Shown here one piece after another: positions 11,037 through 24,400 of a stretch of 64,000 bases of DNA; position 1 is the first letter of the stretch, and each line of letters starts with the position of its first letter. The translations under genes were made by a program, and so were the position numbers. Source of the DNA: Toxoplasma gondii ME49 (lineage: Eukaryota > Apicomplexa > Conoidasida > Eucoccidiorida > Sarcocystidae); assembly GCF_000006565.2 (NCBI RefSeq), contig NC_031477.1, forward strand, positions 2,822,043 through 2,886,042. The letters are read 5' to 3'. The notes beneath the pieces were generated by a model that did not search any database, had not been told where the DNA came from, and saw only the letters and a program-made list of their open reading frames with translations.

Positions 11037-14000
11037 AAGCCCAAGACCCGCCAAATGCCTCGACACTCGGTCTGCTGGTTTCGTGAGCATCCCTTTCTAG
11101 CGTCGATCCCCAAACCAGACGCCTTTTCGGAGACAAAAAATGAAACACGAGCCGTCATGCGTCACATGGGATTTGTGGCGTCCGTTGCCATTCTTCGTAG
11201 ATACATTCCTGCTTATACATACATATATATATATATATATATGCATATATATATATATATATATATGTTTATGTGACATACGGATGATGTGATTCATACA
11301 TTAGCGGGAAAAGAGCGTATGTTAAGACGCGCCTCTGTGTCTACTCTCTTTCGTGTCTGTATGTATGTTTATTCTCAGCAGTGTGTCTGCGCGTATACAG
11401 GGTATGTGTTCATGCCTGTAAAGGGATCTCTGCAGGCCATAAGTGGGCGTCCCGTAGCTACGTTGTTTTTCTCTACACTGCTCCGCGCGGCAAGATCTAT
11501 TGTCATTGACTTTGATAGCTGCCGGGTTCGCTTGTCACAAAGAAGATCGGGAAATTTGGGGTCTGGAGTTTGGCGTTTTTAACGTAGGCTGTGTCCTTTG
11601 ATTTTGGCATTGCTGCGTGTCAGCAAAGAACTTTTTTCCGTTTCAGGGGAAGCCCACAGTCTGAAACGTCGCCTGACAGCTTCTCTTGTGCGTGTGATTG
11701 TCTCCACTTTTCCCCGTTTGTGCATGCATCCGCGGCGTTGCCCTCCTTGTGAACCTGCGCCGACCGCAGGCTTTTGCAGGGTGTGACTTCACCGTTCGTG
11801 GGCATCTTACCCGCGTTCCAGTGCTTTTGTCAAGCGGGATGGCTGCCCCCATTTTTTTCTCCCCGTCGTGGAAGAAGATGAGCCTTGTCGACTCTTGAAT
11901 CGTTTGCCCCAAAATGGAAGCAACACGAGGAGTCTTCTCTGGAATATAAAACCTGACAATTTTTTTTCTCGTTGGAGTTACGGAAAAGCGTAGAATCGAG
12001 AGATCCACACGCACGAAAGTCCGACACCGCACCTTTACAGCGTTTCCCTGGGAATACGCCGCTTCTGCCTTCTGAACAAACTTCTTTCGCCGACTTTTGT
12101 TCCCCACAAGACAGCTGGCCTTGAGCGGAATCTGCATGTTCCGGTTTTCCACGATTTTTTCCTTGCTCTGGGCCTCTGTTTTCTTCTTTCACGGTCTCTA
12201 CCCCGGCTTTCTTCATTCTTCACCGCACATCAACTATTCGTAAACACGCCGGTTGTCACGCAACCCATAGGCATCACGATTTCAGATCGGGCGGTCCAGT
12301 TTGTCAAACGAAGTACTCAGGGACCGTAGCGAAAGGTTGCTGTCCTGTATCTGCTCCCATCTGGCTCTACGTGAGAAACCACGGTCTTCGATGTCCGCCG
12401 TGCAGGGACACAGAGGCCACAGGAGAATTTGTGTTTCGTTCAACGTTCAGATCGTCTTTTCAGCCAAAAAGCAAAAGAGAAGCCAAACAGAGGAAAGTCG
12501 AGCGAGCAGCACAACTCGATGCGAGAAAACTCTATGGTAGCGCAGGTACTGTCGCTTCATCGGCTGGTTTGCTTTGTTTGCTTGCTGCATCCAAAAATCC
12601 CGCGATGGTTTGAAGCGTATCTTTCTCTCTTCCGGTCCAAGTCGAGTTTTGAGATAACTTTTTGTGTGTGAAAGGAGCGGCAGGCGGAAGAAAACAGGCA
12701 TCATTCCGTAGACCACAAATACCATCGGGTCGCCTCGGGTGCCAAGACAAACGTCGTCAGGCTATACTCTCTTGATCTTGTCTCCTTCTTTCGGAATGCC
12801 ACGATGTAACGGATTGTCCAGAAAAAAGCTGACCAACTTTACTTGCGAATCTCGTCGACTGGCCTAAGCAGAAAAACTCGAAATCTGCTTTGAGGCGCCC
12901 CTTCGTCGTGGCAGAACGCCTCTCGGGTCAAAACGTCGGCGCAGCCTAACTGAATTTCCGATGGATCCTTCTCCGTAGCGGTGAATTCCTGCAAGGTGAG
13001 GCAGATGTATACATGAAACGTGTCTCGTCTGACGAGAGTGTAAGCGTATCAAAGAGACCCCAGGACCGTGGCAGTGCAAACGTCTCGTGGGCCATAAACG
13101 AAACATGTTCAAAACAAACAGACATCTAAAAGCTGCTCAATTCTAGCTCGATAAAGATCAGTCACGCTGTCTGTTGGATTGACACAAACGGACCCTCTTC
13201 TGATAGAGATCTAGTTCTTCAGGACGCCGATTCGTCGTTCACTTTCTCTGTGTGTCCTCTGGGATGACCAAGGGGCGCAGCTGCCGATTCCTGTCTTGCT
13301 TCCGAGTATCACTCTCCTGTTGTCAGCTCCACTGTAATTGCCGGCGCACTCTAAATTTCCGCTTTTTCCTTTCTGCTACTGACTGGCATGCAAGCGCCTG
13401 TGTCCACGTTTGCTTTCCAACGAGAACCAGCGCCGCCGTTACAGAGAACCGATAACGCCATGTTTCGTCGTGGAACGGTTACGTGACACAGACACAGCAC
13501 ATCTGGCGTTACATGTTACGTAGGCAAACACAGGTTACAAGAACAGCTCTACAAAGTATGCGCATGAAGAAAGATCTATGCAATCAATCTGAAAGCTGTA
13601 TGGACAATGTGACAGATCAATCACTTTCAGTGGCAGTTGGCTGGCATCCTTGCAACAAATGGAGTCCCAGCAGTCCTTGAAACAAGCCTTCACAAACTCA
13701 GTTTCCCTGAGTGCTTACTTTAGGCCAGGCGCGACAGCCTCGAGCTCGTTGGAGGATGGAAGGGCTGAAGTCGGCCACTCTGAAAATGTTGACCGAGTTT
13801 CTTGTGCATTTTGAATTTCCGCCCCGGTTGTATATGTTAGGCGCTAACTTCCCGGCTGCGTACGTAGGATCAGACCAGATGACTTCACTAGAGTTTCAGT
13901 ACGTTTAATCTTGACACTGGATACGTTTTAATGTTAACTTAGTTCCGTAGAGACTTGTCTTTACTCTCTCCGGTACACAGACGACTTGCACATGATTTCC

Positions 14001-15477
14001 TGCTTTTTTCGCGACCTCATTTCGTGGAAATCTGTCGCCTCTCCTGTTTCTCCGTTGTCTCTGCTAATCTGTTTCGACCTGTGTTTTGAGGAAAACAACG
14101 TGTAAATCAGGTCCTCATCACTTCCCTTCTGTAGACTTGCATGCAGAGCGCTTTTCTCACCATTCCGATTCGCTTGCAGCTCTGCTGGAGACAACAGAGC
14201 GCGCGAGAGACAACGCGACAAAGTCGCGTCTGCAGAAGAGATCTCATCGTTTTCACGAGTCTTTGTCATTGAACCTTTTCGTTTGCTTGAGGGGGTTTAA
14301 GGCAAATGACACGCCGGTTTCTTGGTTGCTCGATCGGCACCGCATCTAGCAAGACACTCGCAGAACTCCGATTCGCTACGGAGAGAGACGGCTGCCGTGA
14401 AACGTCTTTCGTCAAACAAGCAGGAACAGCCCTGCAAGGGCGTTTTGAAGTTCTTCCCCCAATTTCGTGTTCCAATTCCTATCTGCAGTTTCTAAAGTCG
14501 AATTTGTTGCCGAATGCTTGCCTGGAAAAGCACATATCTCTTGCCGTCCCACATTTGCACACGACTGCGGCAAAGGCGTCTTCCGCGGTGCTCGACCCTT
14601 AGTTGTGCTCACCAGGCGACGTGTATCTGTTGTCTCCTTTTAACTTTCTTGCACGGTCTTCCCCTCTGTGCTGCAAACTTTCTCACAGTCGGGATCTGTT
14701 TTTTGTCTGAAGGTGGACCGTGCTGCTCTCAGGCACCGAACGACTACCTACGGGACTCCTTTGCCACTCTCTCCACCGAGTTCCGTTTCCCTGAAAGATT
14801 CAGCCTGTCCTAGTCTGCTCGTCTGTTTTGGTCCGCATCTGACCTTCCTTTTCACCGGCAAACGGCCGCTTTTCTTCTCCGCTACTTTATGCAGCTTCTT
14901 GTGCCTCTCCTTCGCGTTTCTCACGGGTGTCGTCTCTCCACTTTGTCTTTTAAAGACGCCTGGATACATGCAGAGACAATACGTGGGTCGCGCCGCCGTC
15001 TCCTGTTTGTACCGGGGGGGGGGGGTGTCTGTATCTCCTAACTGGCGGCTCATTCAGGACGCTAGCCCTATAATATCTCTGTGTATTCGATTTGCGTTGT
15101 ACCCATGCGACAGTGTAACCTCCTGCTTCGGAATGTAACGGAAACAGCTGTAAAGACGCACTCGCTAACTTAAATGCAGGCACCTCGCTAAACTCTACTT
15201 CATCAAATACCTGGATGTTCACTTCCATCGCGAGAAGAACGAAGTCTACACTTTTCTTCTGCCTGTGGTTCTTGGGGAAACGCGACCCTCTCCACCAGCA
15301 TAGACTGGTGCAGGGATGCAGGCGTCTTCAGAAAGAAGCGGGTCTCCTGTGAGTCGGAAACCGTCGACTTTTTCAATGGAAACCGTCTGTAGAGGCGGAT
15401 CAAGGCACCTCTTTGCTTTTCCACATTCGCTTCTTCTCTCCGGAGGCATGTGAGTCTCTGTTGGTCGGACCAACGCA
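11037..15477. other. Unresolved 4.4-kb stretch between the orphan exon and the giant gene
   Basis: No gene is supported here. Weak coding-like pieces on the plus strand: 12415-12545 (EFVFRSTFRSSFQPKSKR, Lys/Arg-rich, ending at GCAG|GTACTG); 14722-14812 (NDYLRDSFATLSTEFRF); and 15174-15302 (HLAKLYFIKYLDVHFHREKN, ending in TAG just before the giant gene). On the minus strand, 13961-14269 and 11643-12152 hold open frames of 102 and 169 codons with no recognisable motif. The stretch could contain 3' and 5' untranslated regions, the promoter of the giant gene, or a small intron-rich gene. A run of 12 G occurs at 15014-15025. Confidence 0.4.
11222..11267. repeat. (TA)n microsatellite, interrupted by GC, intergenic
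   Basis: Two (AT)n runs flank a central ATGCAT. The tract lies downstream of the orphan exon and outside any gene I can support. Confidence 0.95.
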
Positions 15478-18400
15478 ATGGGGAAGGCAACTCTGGTTGA
15501 CCCCCAATCCCTGCAAAGGTCTCAGGCATTTAGCCGTCGTGAATCAGAGAAAACGAGGTGTGTCGACTGTACCGCTGAACATGCAAGCGTGAGTTGGCCT
15601 TCTGCGTCCTCCTTGCCTTCTGTGGCGCCTGCTTGTCGAGTTCATAGCGACCTTCGTCGCACCTCACGCGTTACGTTTCTCCTTCTCTTTCTTTCACTCT
15701 TTCGAATCGCATTTTCGCCTTTCGCTCCTTCTTGGCTCTTTGAAGTTGTTGAATGCCCGTCTCTCTGGCCGTTTTCCCGTGTGCGACAAAACTCTCCGCT
15801 TGCAGAAGAACCTGCCTCAGCTCCGGCCTTCCCACCGCGAAACAGCGTCTCAAAAGAATCTCGTGGGCGGCCCTCCGCAGCCGTCGCGGTCGCGTTTGCT
15901 TCTGCGACGCCTGTACCCTTCCAACTCCAAGACTCACACAGAGGACGTAGCTCCGAAATCCAAACGGGGGGCAGAGATGGAGAGCGAGAGGGCGAGGAGA
16001 CGCTCGAGAGAGCGCGAGGGAACGGGGACGACGAGGAGGTCGGGACTCGCAGAAGAGTGGACGACGAGCATGCTGTAGGAGGCGACAGCAGCGATAGAGT
16101 GGAAGAAGACGGTAGGCCTCCTGATGCGAGCAGCGGCGGCAAGAGGTCCCCTGGAGGAGAAGGGGATGGACGCTTCAGTCGAATGTGGGGGAATGAAGAG
16201 GGGAGCACTGCCATTCTTGATATCGCTCTGCATGCACTGCGGTGGTCAACGCAGGCTGAGGTCCACCCGCATCGACATCAACTTCCTAACAGAAGCAAGG
16301 CGACTTCATCTGCCACGAAGGCAAAAGTCAGGGAATCGAGTGAAGAACATGCTCGCGGAGGTGTATCCGCCTCGCTCGCTGATTCGACAGAGGGAACTTC
16401 GGTGGCGGAGACACCCGTCTGGGGAAAGCACCCGCATTCCAGTTCTTTGCCAGCCAGAGGCGTTCCGTTGCTTCTCCGATATGAGTCGCCGTCCGCTCCT
16501 CCGTCCCTCTCGCCGCCTGCAGTCTTTTTTTCCTCTCCGTCACCTCCCTTTTATCCATCCTCTTCTTCCTCTCCTTCCTATCCGTCGTCGTCTCCTTCTT
16601 CATCCCTTTCATCGCCTTCTTCATCCCTTCCTCCCGCTGCTTCCTCTTCGCCCTCTCCGTCGCCTTCGCCCTCTCCGTCGCCTTCGCCCTCTCCGTCGCC
16701 TTCGTCCTCTCCGTCGCCTTCGCCCTCTCCGTCGCCTTCGTCCTCTCCGTCGCCTTCGTCCTCTCCGTCTCCTCCTTCTCTGCCACCGACTCCTGGCCCA
16801 CCTCCTGCGTCAGAGGGATTCGAGGGAAGCTCAGGTTCGAGCGACGCGAATCCTCCGTCCCCGTCGCTGCCGCCTTTTTGCGGGGAAGAAGAAGACCTCT
16901 CTGCCTGCGACGTCGTGCGCAACGGCACATGCTACATTCTCGCCGCGTCTTCTGCGCTTGCGGCTGAGGTGTCGAGACACCCAGAGAGAGTCCAAGACGG
17001 CGCCGCGCCTGCAGACGGCCCTTCGCCACGGGGGACAGGCGACGCGCCTGGTGGGGGCGGCAAGGATCCTGGAGACCCCGTCGCAGCTCGGCAAAACATT
17101 CGTCTGCTCAAGCGTGGACTCCGCATCATTAGTCGAGGACCCGTCGTCGTTGACTCCGGCGTCCAACTCTTGTGTCCCTCAGCGTTGCTTTGGGAGGAGC
17201 GAGAGAAGCTGCAAAGACAGGAGGAGGTCGCGAAAAAGATCTCCAAGGAGAATGGAAAGCGGCGTCGCGAGGCGAGTCTCAGGCGCAGAAGAAGACGGTG
17301 GCGGAAGGCCGTTCTGCCCGACAGCCAGATGCGAGCGGAGGGGCTTGACGACGCGCCAACGAGACCTCGGAGGTCTCTCCTGGGATTCCTCGTCTCGTCG
17401 ATGTCGACCACAGACGAAGAACCTGTCGATGAGGCTTCTGCCCGAGACATTTCTTGGACTCAGTCCACCTCTAAAGCTGAAGGCGCCGCCCAGTCGGATA
17501 CACGATCTGCAGCTTCCATTTCTTCCCCAGACGTCCATGCCTCCCAACAGGCCTCTTCGTCTCCGGCGTTGCCTTCGCGTGTATTTCCAGCTCCTGACCG
17601 CATCGAGGTTTGCTCTGGAGACGCCATTGTGTTGTCGCCCCAGTCTCTGCTCCATTGCCGAGAACTGCTACTCCTGTCCGGCAGAGAAGTTATTCTGCAG
17701 GAAGGATCGGAGATCTCTGCGAATGCCACCAGCCTCTTGAAGGCAGACAGCTCCACAGCGCTGCGAGCCGCGGGCACTCAGGGCAGTGCCTCTGGGGCCT
17801 TTCCGTCCGTTTCTGGAAGTTTGGGGAAACAACGAAAAGACATGAAAGGACGGGATGAGGGCGCGACTAGGTCGCGAAGCACAGGCGAAGCCGCCGACGC
17901 CAATAGCGGCAACGGGAAGGCCAGGAAGAGCGCAAAGGCGCCCGGCGTCGGCGAGGGGTCGCCCGGGGAAGCTGACGCTGGGCGCGTAGGTGAGGAGACG
18001 CCTAAAGACGACGGAAGGATGACGAGACCAGCCGTTGAGAATGGAACGGCAGAAGCACAAGACAGACAATACGCGGCAGCCTCGGCGCGCTCGAGGCCAA
18101 GCTCGGAAGTGAAAAACGAGACGCCTAGAGGGGGAAGTCATGGAGGCGTTGGTGGCGTCCTCGCGGCGACATGTGACGAAGAAGGACCTGAAGGTGAGGA
18201 GGGCATGCGTTGTGGTAGAGTAGAGTTTTCTTTTGCTTCGGCAGTGTGACATATGAGGCGCATGCGTGGAATTGATAGCTGCGTGGATATGCCGGAATTC
18301 CCACGGCCACTCAGAACACATTCACCGGATTGGCAAAGAGGCGGATGTTTTCTTCGCCATTCAGTGGGGACGATGGGTGTCTAGTGCGTTTTATCTGGGT

Positions 18401-21400
18401 GTGCCAGCGATCGCTGAAGCAAACGGTTGCTGCGGCTCTTCCATGAACAACTCGAATCAGACGAGACCCTGTTCAATGCCTACCTTCTCAGTGTGTCGAC
18501 TTGTACATCCTAGCGAATGGCATACAGGAGTCTGCATGTATGATTCCGTTCGTATTTGAATATACATATATATATATATATGTATATGTGCATATCGTCG
18601 CTGGGTGTAAGCACATGCATCTGAATGTCAATGTTAGCTGTAGCGTGCTGTATGGAAGTGGTTTGCGTCTTCGTTGTCTCGTAGCAACTCGAACGAGGCG
18701 TATAGGGCTTTAAAGAAGGCTGGTAGATTGACTGGCTGGACCCGGAGTCAAGTAGGTCTTTCCCGTCGTTCGGGTGTTTAAGCAATCTTTCTGGTAGGTG
18801 GCTTGTCTGGACCTGTACTTCCGATCTGTCTTTGCTCCCCATTCCCACTGTCTCTGCAGGCCTCTACGCCTCTCTGTCTCCGTGGCCTCCGACCTACGGG
18901 TCGCCTTTTCTCCCTCTTCACTTTGGAAGCGCAGGACAGTTCCCCTCTTCTTTTCCGCCACAGGAAGGTTCTCGCCCTGTAGCAGAAACAAAAAACCATT
19001 CCGGCAGTGCTTCAAGTGGCGGCGACCGGTCTCGCTCTTCGGCCTTCGGAGGGGGGGAGGTACCTCGAGGAGGCGGCTTCGTTCTCGTCTATGCCGCCGA
19101 CCGGATTGTCCTGGATGGCGGGCGCATTTCGGCGTCCGGTGAAGAAGGGTGGAATGCACTTCACACAGGATCTCCCGAGTTTCTCGCGGCAGAAGGCCGC
19201 GACAGGACTGTGACAGAGGAAGGTGGAACTGTAGACGAGACAGACCGCGAGCGGGAGAGACACATCGAGGAAGGTGAACGCCCCGACAGAGGGGAGGTAG
19301 ACGGTGAGAGAGGCAAAGAGTCGAAGCGCAGCTGGAGACCGGGGCTCGGCTCCCGAGTCAGTAGTGGGGACAGAGGACAGGATGGATCGAAGGACCTGGG
19401 AAGCTGGAGTAACGAGGATATGAAGGAAAGGATGGAGGACGACCAACAGGAGGAACTGGAGATCGAAGGAAGCAGAGAGAGAGCCGGAAGAAGGCAGGTC
19501 GACATGGGGCTGAGCTCTCGTCTCTCCCGGTGGCTTGGGCCCCTGTCCCTCTGGATGAGTCCGCGGGCACTGCGGCAAAGGACGAGGAGGCCGAGAGGCC
19601 GTTCCCGAGGAGGCGGAGAAGAGTGCGAGGGCGCAAATGAGAGGGAAGGATGTGAAGGCCGGAACACGCGGCAGAAGTGGAGGAAGAATGATCGCGAAGA
19701 CGAGCATGTCTCGTTCATTCCTCTGCAAGCAACTGCTGGGAGTGGCGGGACAGTCCTTCTCATCTCTCGTGATCTCCGTCTCTCTCGACCTCTGGAAGGA
19801 GGCGGGAAGATCCTCGCCCAAGGCGGGGGGTGCCGAACATCTGCGTCGCTGGAAACAAGGTTCCAGGTGCGCAGACGCCGAGAAAGTTTGATTGATTCTT
19901 TCGATCCTGAACGCGTGCCTGCACAGCTATCGACTAGGCCCCTTGAGTCCGCGAGTCAGGCCAGGAACGATCGAGCACCGGGAAGCGTGGAAGGGAACGC
20001 GGCAGAGACGGCACAGTATGCCTCTCCAGCGCCGCAAGGCGCCAACCAAGGCAAGGACGACCGAGAGCGAAAGGGGACGAAAAAACGAAGCAAAGCCGTC
20101 TCCAGAGGCCGACGCCGTGTCTGGCGAGGAGCGCATGCGTGGAGAGAGCACAAGAAACGAGGAGAAGCGGAAGCAAAGGTGAAAGAACAGGAGAGACAAG
20201 TGCGCGCGGATGCATGGCTCCGAAGTCAAGTTTGGGGAGACTGCGCTGCGGGAGGAGGCGGACGCATGGCGCTCTACATCCAGCAAGCCCACCCGCTAGT
20301 CCCCTTGGTGAGTGAGAGCACACTGAAGCAGGTCTTCGAGTCGATACCTCTGCAGAGAGTGCCGAAGTTGTCGCATTGCGAAACCAGGGGACGTCTCACC
20401 TTCACTGTAGCACTGGCTCTAGTGGGTGGTCACCTGGCTGGTGTACTCGAATTCGCTGTCGCGGAGGGAGACCGGCAATGCCCATGTGTTTGTAGATTCG
20501 TCTCGGTTTTACCTCCTGACTCGTCGCTTCTTCACCACCAGCGTTTTTTACAGATACACAGAGATATAGGTATCCTGCGCACACCCCAACGCGAACCGAC
20601 ATGTGCGAGGCGATGTGCCTGAGACTCTTAAGTGGGCGGGACGTTCGTTTCCTCGAGACGCATGCAGACTCCAGAAGGGCGTTTGTTCCGCTGTTGTCAC
20701 TTTGTGCGTAGGTGCTGGCAACGGGCGGCTGCAGCGCGATGACACCTCGTGTCGATCTCCTGCCCTGCAGTTGCGGCGGGGGGGGAACGATTTTTTCTTC
20801 TTTTCATCAAAAGTTGGTGATTCATAATCGCTTGGAAACGGCAGTGGTTTCGCCAGCTGCCGCGTTCTCGGCTTCCGCTGCGTCCGCGAGCATCGCCGCT
20901 TCAGGCGGCCTGGAGACCGGAGTAACTTCTGAGGCGCGACCTGTCAAGGCGAACGAGGCCGAGGCAAGGGCGTCGATGTTCCCAAAGGCAGGCCCACTCG
21001 ATGCGCGAGACGAGGACAAACGCCGCACGCTTGGTGCAGACCCTTCTCCACCGTTTTCCAAGGACCAGGACGCACCGCTTCGAGAGACAGGGAGAGGCTC
21101 GGAAGGCGCCGAGAACGGAGCGCTGCCTTCAAATCCACCTCCGTCTCAACGCAGTGCGCTTTTGAGTTTGACAGAAATCACGAGCATCCAACCCACGCCG
21201 CTTCCAGAATGTTTGTTTGCTCCGGCGTTGAACGTGGAAGTCGACAGTGCTGTCGCACTCTTGCTCCCTTCCTCGATATGTCCAGGCGCAGACCCTCTTG
21301 AAGACAAGTCCGCGAGGCAAGGGCCGAGAAGGTCTAGGCGAAGCGAGGAGGAGAACGACGGGCCAACTGAAAGGGTGAGGGAGACGGAGACAGCAGGGGT

Positions 21401-24400
21401 GGGCGGCGATGACGCCACTGATGGAGAGCAGCGAGTCAGATGCAATTCGGCCGTACGGGAGAGACAGGAAGAAATCCGACGGCTGTTCGTCGACACCGCG
21501 AAGGGTGGCGAGAACCCCGGGAGGTCGACTGACAGCGAGGAAGACCGAAACTTCGGAAGAACAAGAAAAGAGTCTACACCGGCTTTCCAAGGATCTAACG
21601 GCGAGACGGCTGTGAAAAGAGAGAGGGGCAGTGAGAAGAAGCAAGAGCACCCGAGCACGGTGCAACTCGAAGTGGAAAGAGAAGGGGAACGCAAAACGAA
21701 CACACCACAGTCATGTACAGAAGACGACAACTCGTGCGAGACAGCAGGCGAAAGTTCAAAAGGCGAAGGCGGGGGAAGCTCGGGCAATGCCGGCGCCGAC
21801 TCTCGAGACCAGGTTCTGTCTCCAAATGGCGAGTCGAAGAAAGATACTGGGGGAGAGACGACGGCGAGTGCCTCTGTGGAGAAAGCGAATAAAAACGAGT
21901 TAGAGTGTTACAGTGGATTCGACCCGTCTGTGAACAGTGCGAAGCTGTTTTCGAATGGGAGCGACGGACGAAAGGAACAGTCGCAGACAGCGGGAACGCA
22001 AGAGTCCGAAGCCGGAAGAGACGAAGAGAGAAGCGGCTGCGACAAAGAGGGAAACGGAGACCCAGCACGCCAGACACACTATGGAGAACAGGAAAGAGAA
22101 GAGGAGGAGGAAAACGACAGAGGCGACGAGGGAGGAGGCAGCTCAATGCCCAGCCGTGTGCCATCAGGATGCGTCGTTGTGGTCGGCACCCTTCTTCTGC
22201 ATGGAGGAGTAAAGGGTGAGGCAGACCCGTTCCATACTCTCGTCTTAAAGGAACGCTGACGGACGACGGTGTTTCTGCTTTTAACGTTATTTCGTCGCAA
22301 CGAAAAATGCCAACCGGCTTCCAACATCATACTTGCACACATGGTAATATATCTATCTATATCTATCTATCTATCTATATATATATATATATATGCATGT
22401 CTGCATTTTTGAAGACATTGAGTGCCGCATCCAGACAGCCCCTTACGCGGAGAGGAAGGTTGAGGTCGATGCGTGATGAGAAACGTTTGATAGCGGCATT
22501 CCTGTTTCGTCTGTTTTTTAGTCTCTTTGTCACGCAAAAAACGCGTGTTGCCTCTTGTCTGGATGTGAAAGCAGCGAACCTGGTCGTCTCATGTGATGCG
22601 TTCACTGAGCGCATTTTTGTTCTCGGTATTCCCCTTCTCATGTTTCGTCTGCAGGTGCATCCCTGCGCGTCTTGGAACCTCTTCACCTTCACGCAGCTTC
22701 AGGGTCCATCCGCCTGAGACAGCAGAGCGTCATCGCTTTCTCTGTCTCAGAGTTCACTTCTTCTTCTTTCGTTACCGGAGACGCTGATACGTCACAGATT
22801 CACCCTTCCTTTTCCTCTCCTCCCTCTTCGTCTGCTCCCAGTCTCTCTTCGGAGTCGTCGTCTGCGTCCTTGCGTTCTGCCGCGTTTCCTCTGGGCGCTC
22901 GATTCCCGATTCTCTCCGCATCAGGGTCTGTGCAGATCGACGCGAATGCCTCAGTCATTTTTCCTTCGTCTCTGGTGCAAGCCGGTGCTCCCAGCCGTTT
23001 GTCCCCGTTCTCTTCAACCGGCTCCTCAGCCTTCTCGACCCTCCATGCGGCGCCCGCAGGCCGGCCGCCTCCTGCAGGCGCCGTGCTCGCGGGGGGCGAG
23101 GTCCTGCTTCACGGTTCCTTGCGATCTTCGCCGCCGTGTTCCGCTTCTGCATCTGGATCCTCTTCCGCCGCGACACCGCCGCCGTCTCGAGCCGCGCCAG
23201 CCGCCTTCTTCTCGCTGCCGCCTTCGCCTGTGCCTGTCGTGGTGTATGGCCAGCAGGGCCTGACGGTCGGCGAGGAGACGCCGCGTCTGCAGCATCTGAT
23301 TCTGTTCAGCGACGGTGTCGTGAAGATCCAGAGTCGAGCGGAGAGCACGAGTGAGGACGACGACGGGGCACGCTGCGCGCGCCTCGCGCAGAAGCAGCCT
23401 GTGCAGCCGTGCAAGGTCCTCAGACAGTTCCAGTCTGCGTTCCTGGCTCCGGCGGTTGCGGTCCTGAAGCAGATCGCGAAGGACGAAGAGATGCGAGAGA
23501 AGCGGGGCGGCGTGAGGTCGAGGGAGGAGAAGCGAAAGGGAGAGGAGACAAAGACAGACCAGAACAGAGGCAGAGCGAGAGAGGCAGAGTACGGGCAACA
23601 CGACGGCGACCAGTCTCCTGCAGCCGAGTTGAAGGCCGGCGTTTCGAACTCGACCACCGTCTCAGCCCAACCAGGGGGGTTGGCAGTGGAAATGAACCTA
23701 AGAACGAAACGCCAGTTCGGACGTGATGCGAGTGGGCACATGTCGCTCGATCCCGGAGAACCCACCGACTCGTTAACGCACTTGACTGGTTCCGCTTCTT
23801 TTCTCGAAGCCGGTGAGCACCCCAGGAGACCTGAGCACCGCGGCAAATCAGTGGCCGGTGCAGGAACGAGCCGAGACGCGTTGCTGTGGATGCGTGAACA
23901 GAAACGGCTCGAAAACCTCGCATGTCATTTCTGGCATTCCCGCCGTTCGTCGCGTGAGAAGAGCAGCGGAACACTCGAGGAGGACAGCGGCGAGCAGACG
24001 CCGAGAAACCACTCAGACTCAGGTGCGCGACGGGTCGGAACGGAGCACATTTTGGTTCCTGTCACTTCTGCCGAAAAGCACAGGAGGGACCACGAGAAGT
24101 TGGCAGCGAGAGCGGGGAATCAAGAAGCGACAGGCGAGAGGAACAACACGAAGGTGCAGCCAATCGAGGAAGAAGTGAGAGATCGTGGTTTGCCGGAACC
24201 AACAGAAAGGTCGCGATTGGAGGGAGACGCGAGACGCGAGGAAGGCGAGACTCAGGGAACGTGTCGTCGAAGAGACGCTAAGAGAGAGAAGGAGGCTAGT
24301 GAAGGGCTGCGGGAAGAAGCGCAGGAGGTCGGAGAGGCACACAGCGTGAAGGAGAGAGCAGAACGACAGAACGAAGACCACTGGCCGACAGGAAGGCATA

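Noticed and set aside
15590..15806. Apparent intron in exon 1 of the giant gene (GTGAGTTGG ... GCTTGCAG)
   Set aside because: Donor is phase 0 and acceptor is phase 1 in the open frame, so removal would break the protein; an unseen alternative first exon remains possible.
16124..17740. 538-codon plus-strand open frame overlapping exon 1 of the giant gene
   Set aside because: Arg/Leu/Pro-rich reading of the Ser-Pro repeat and flanks in another frame; the alternative frame continues phase-correctly into exon 2 and carries the family motifs.
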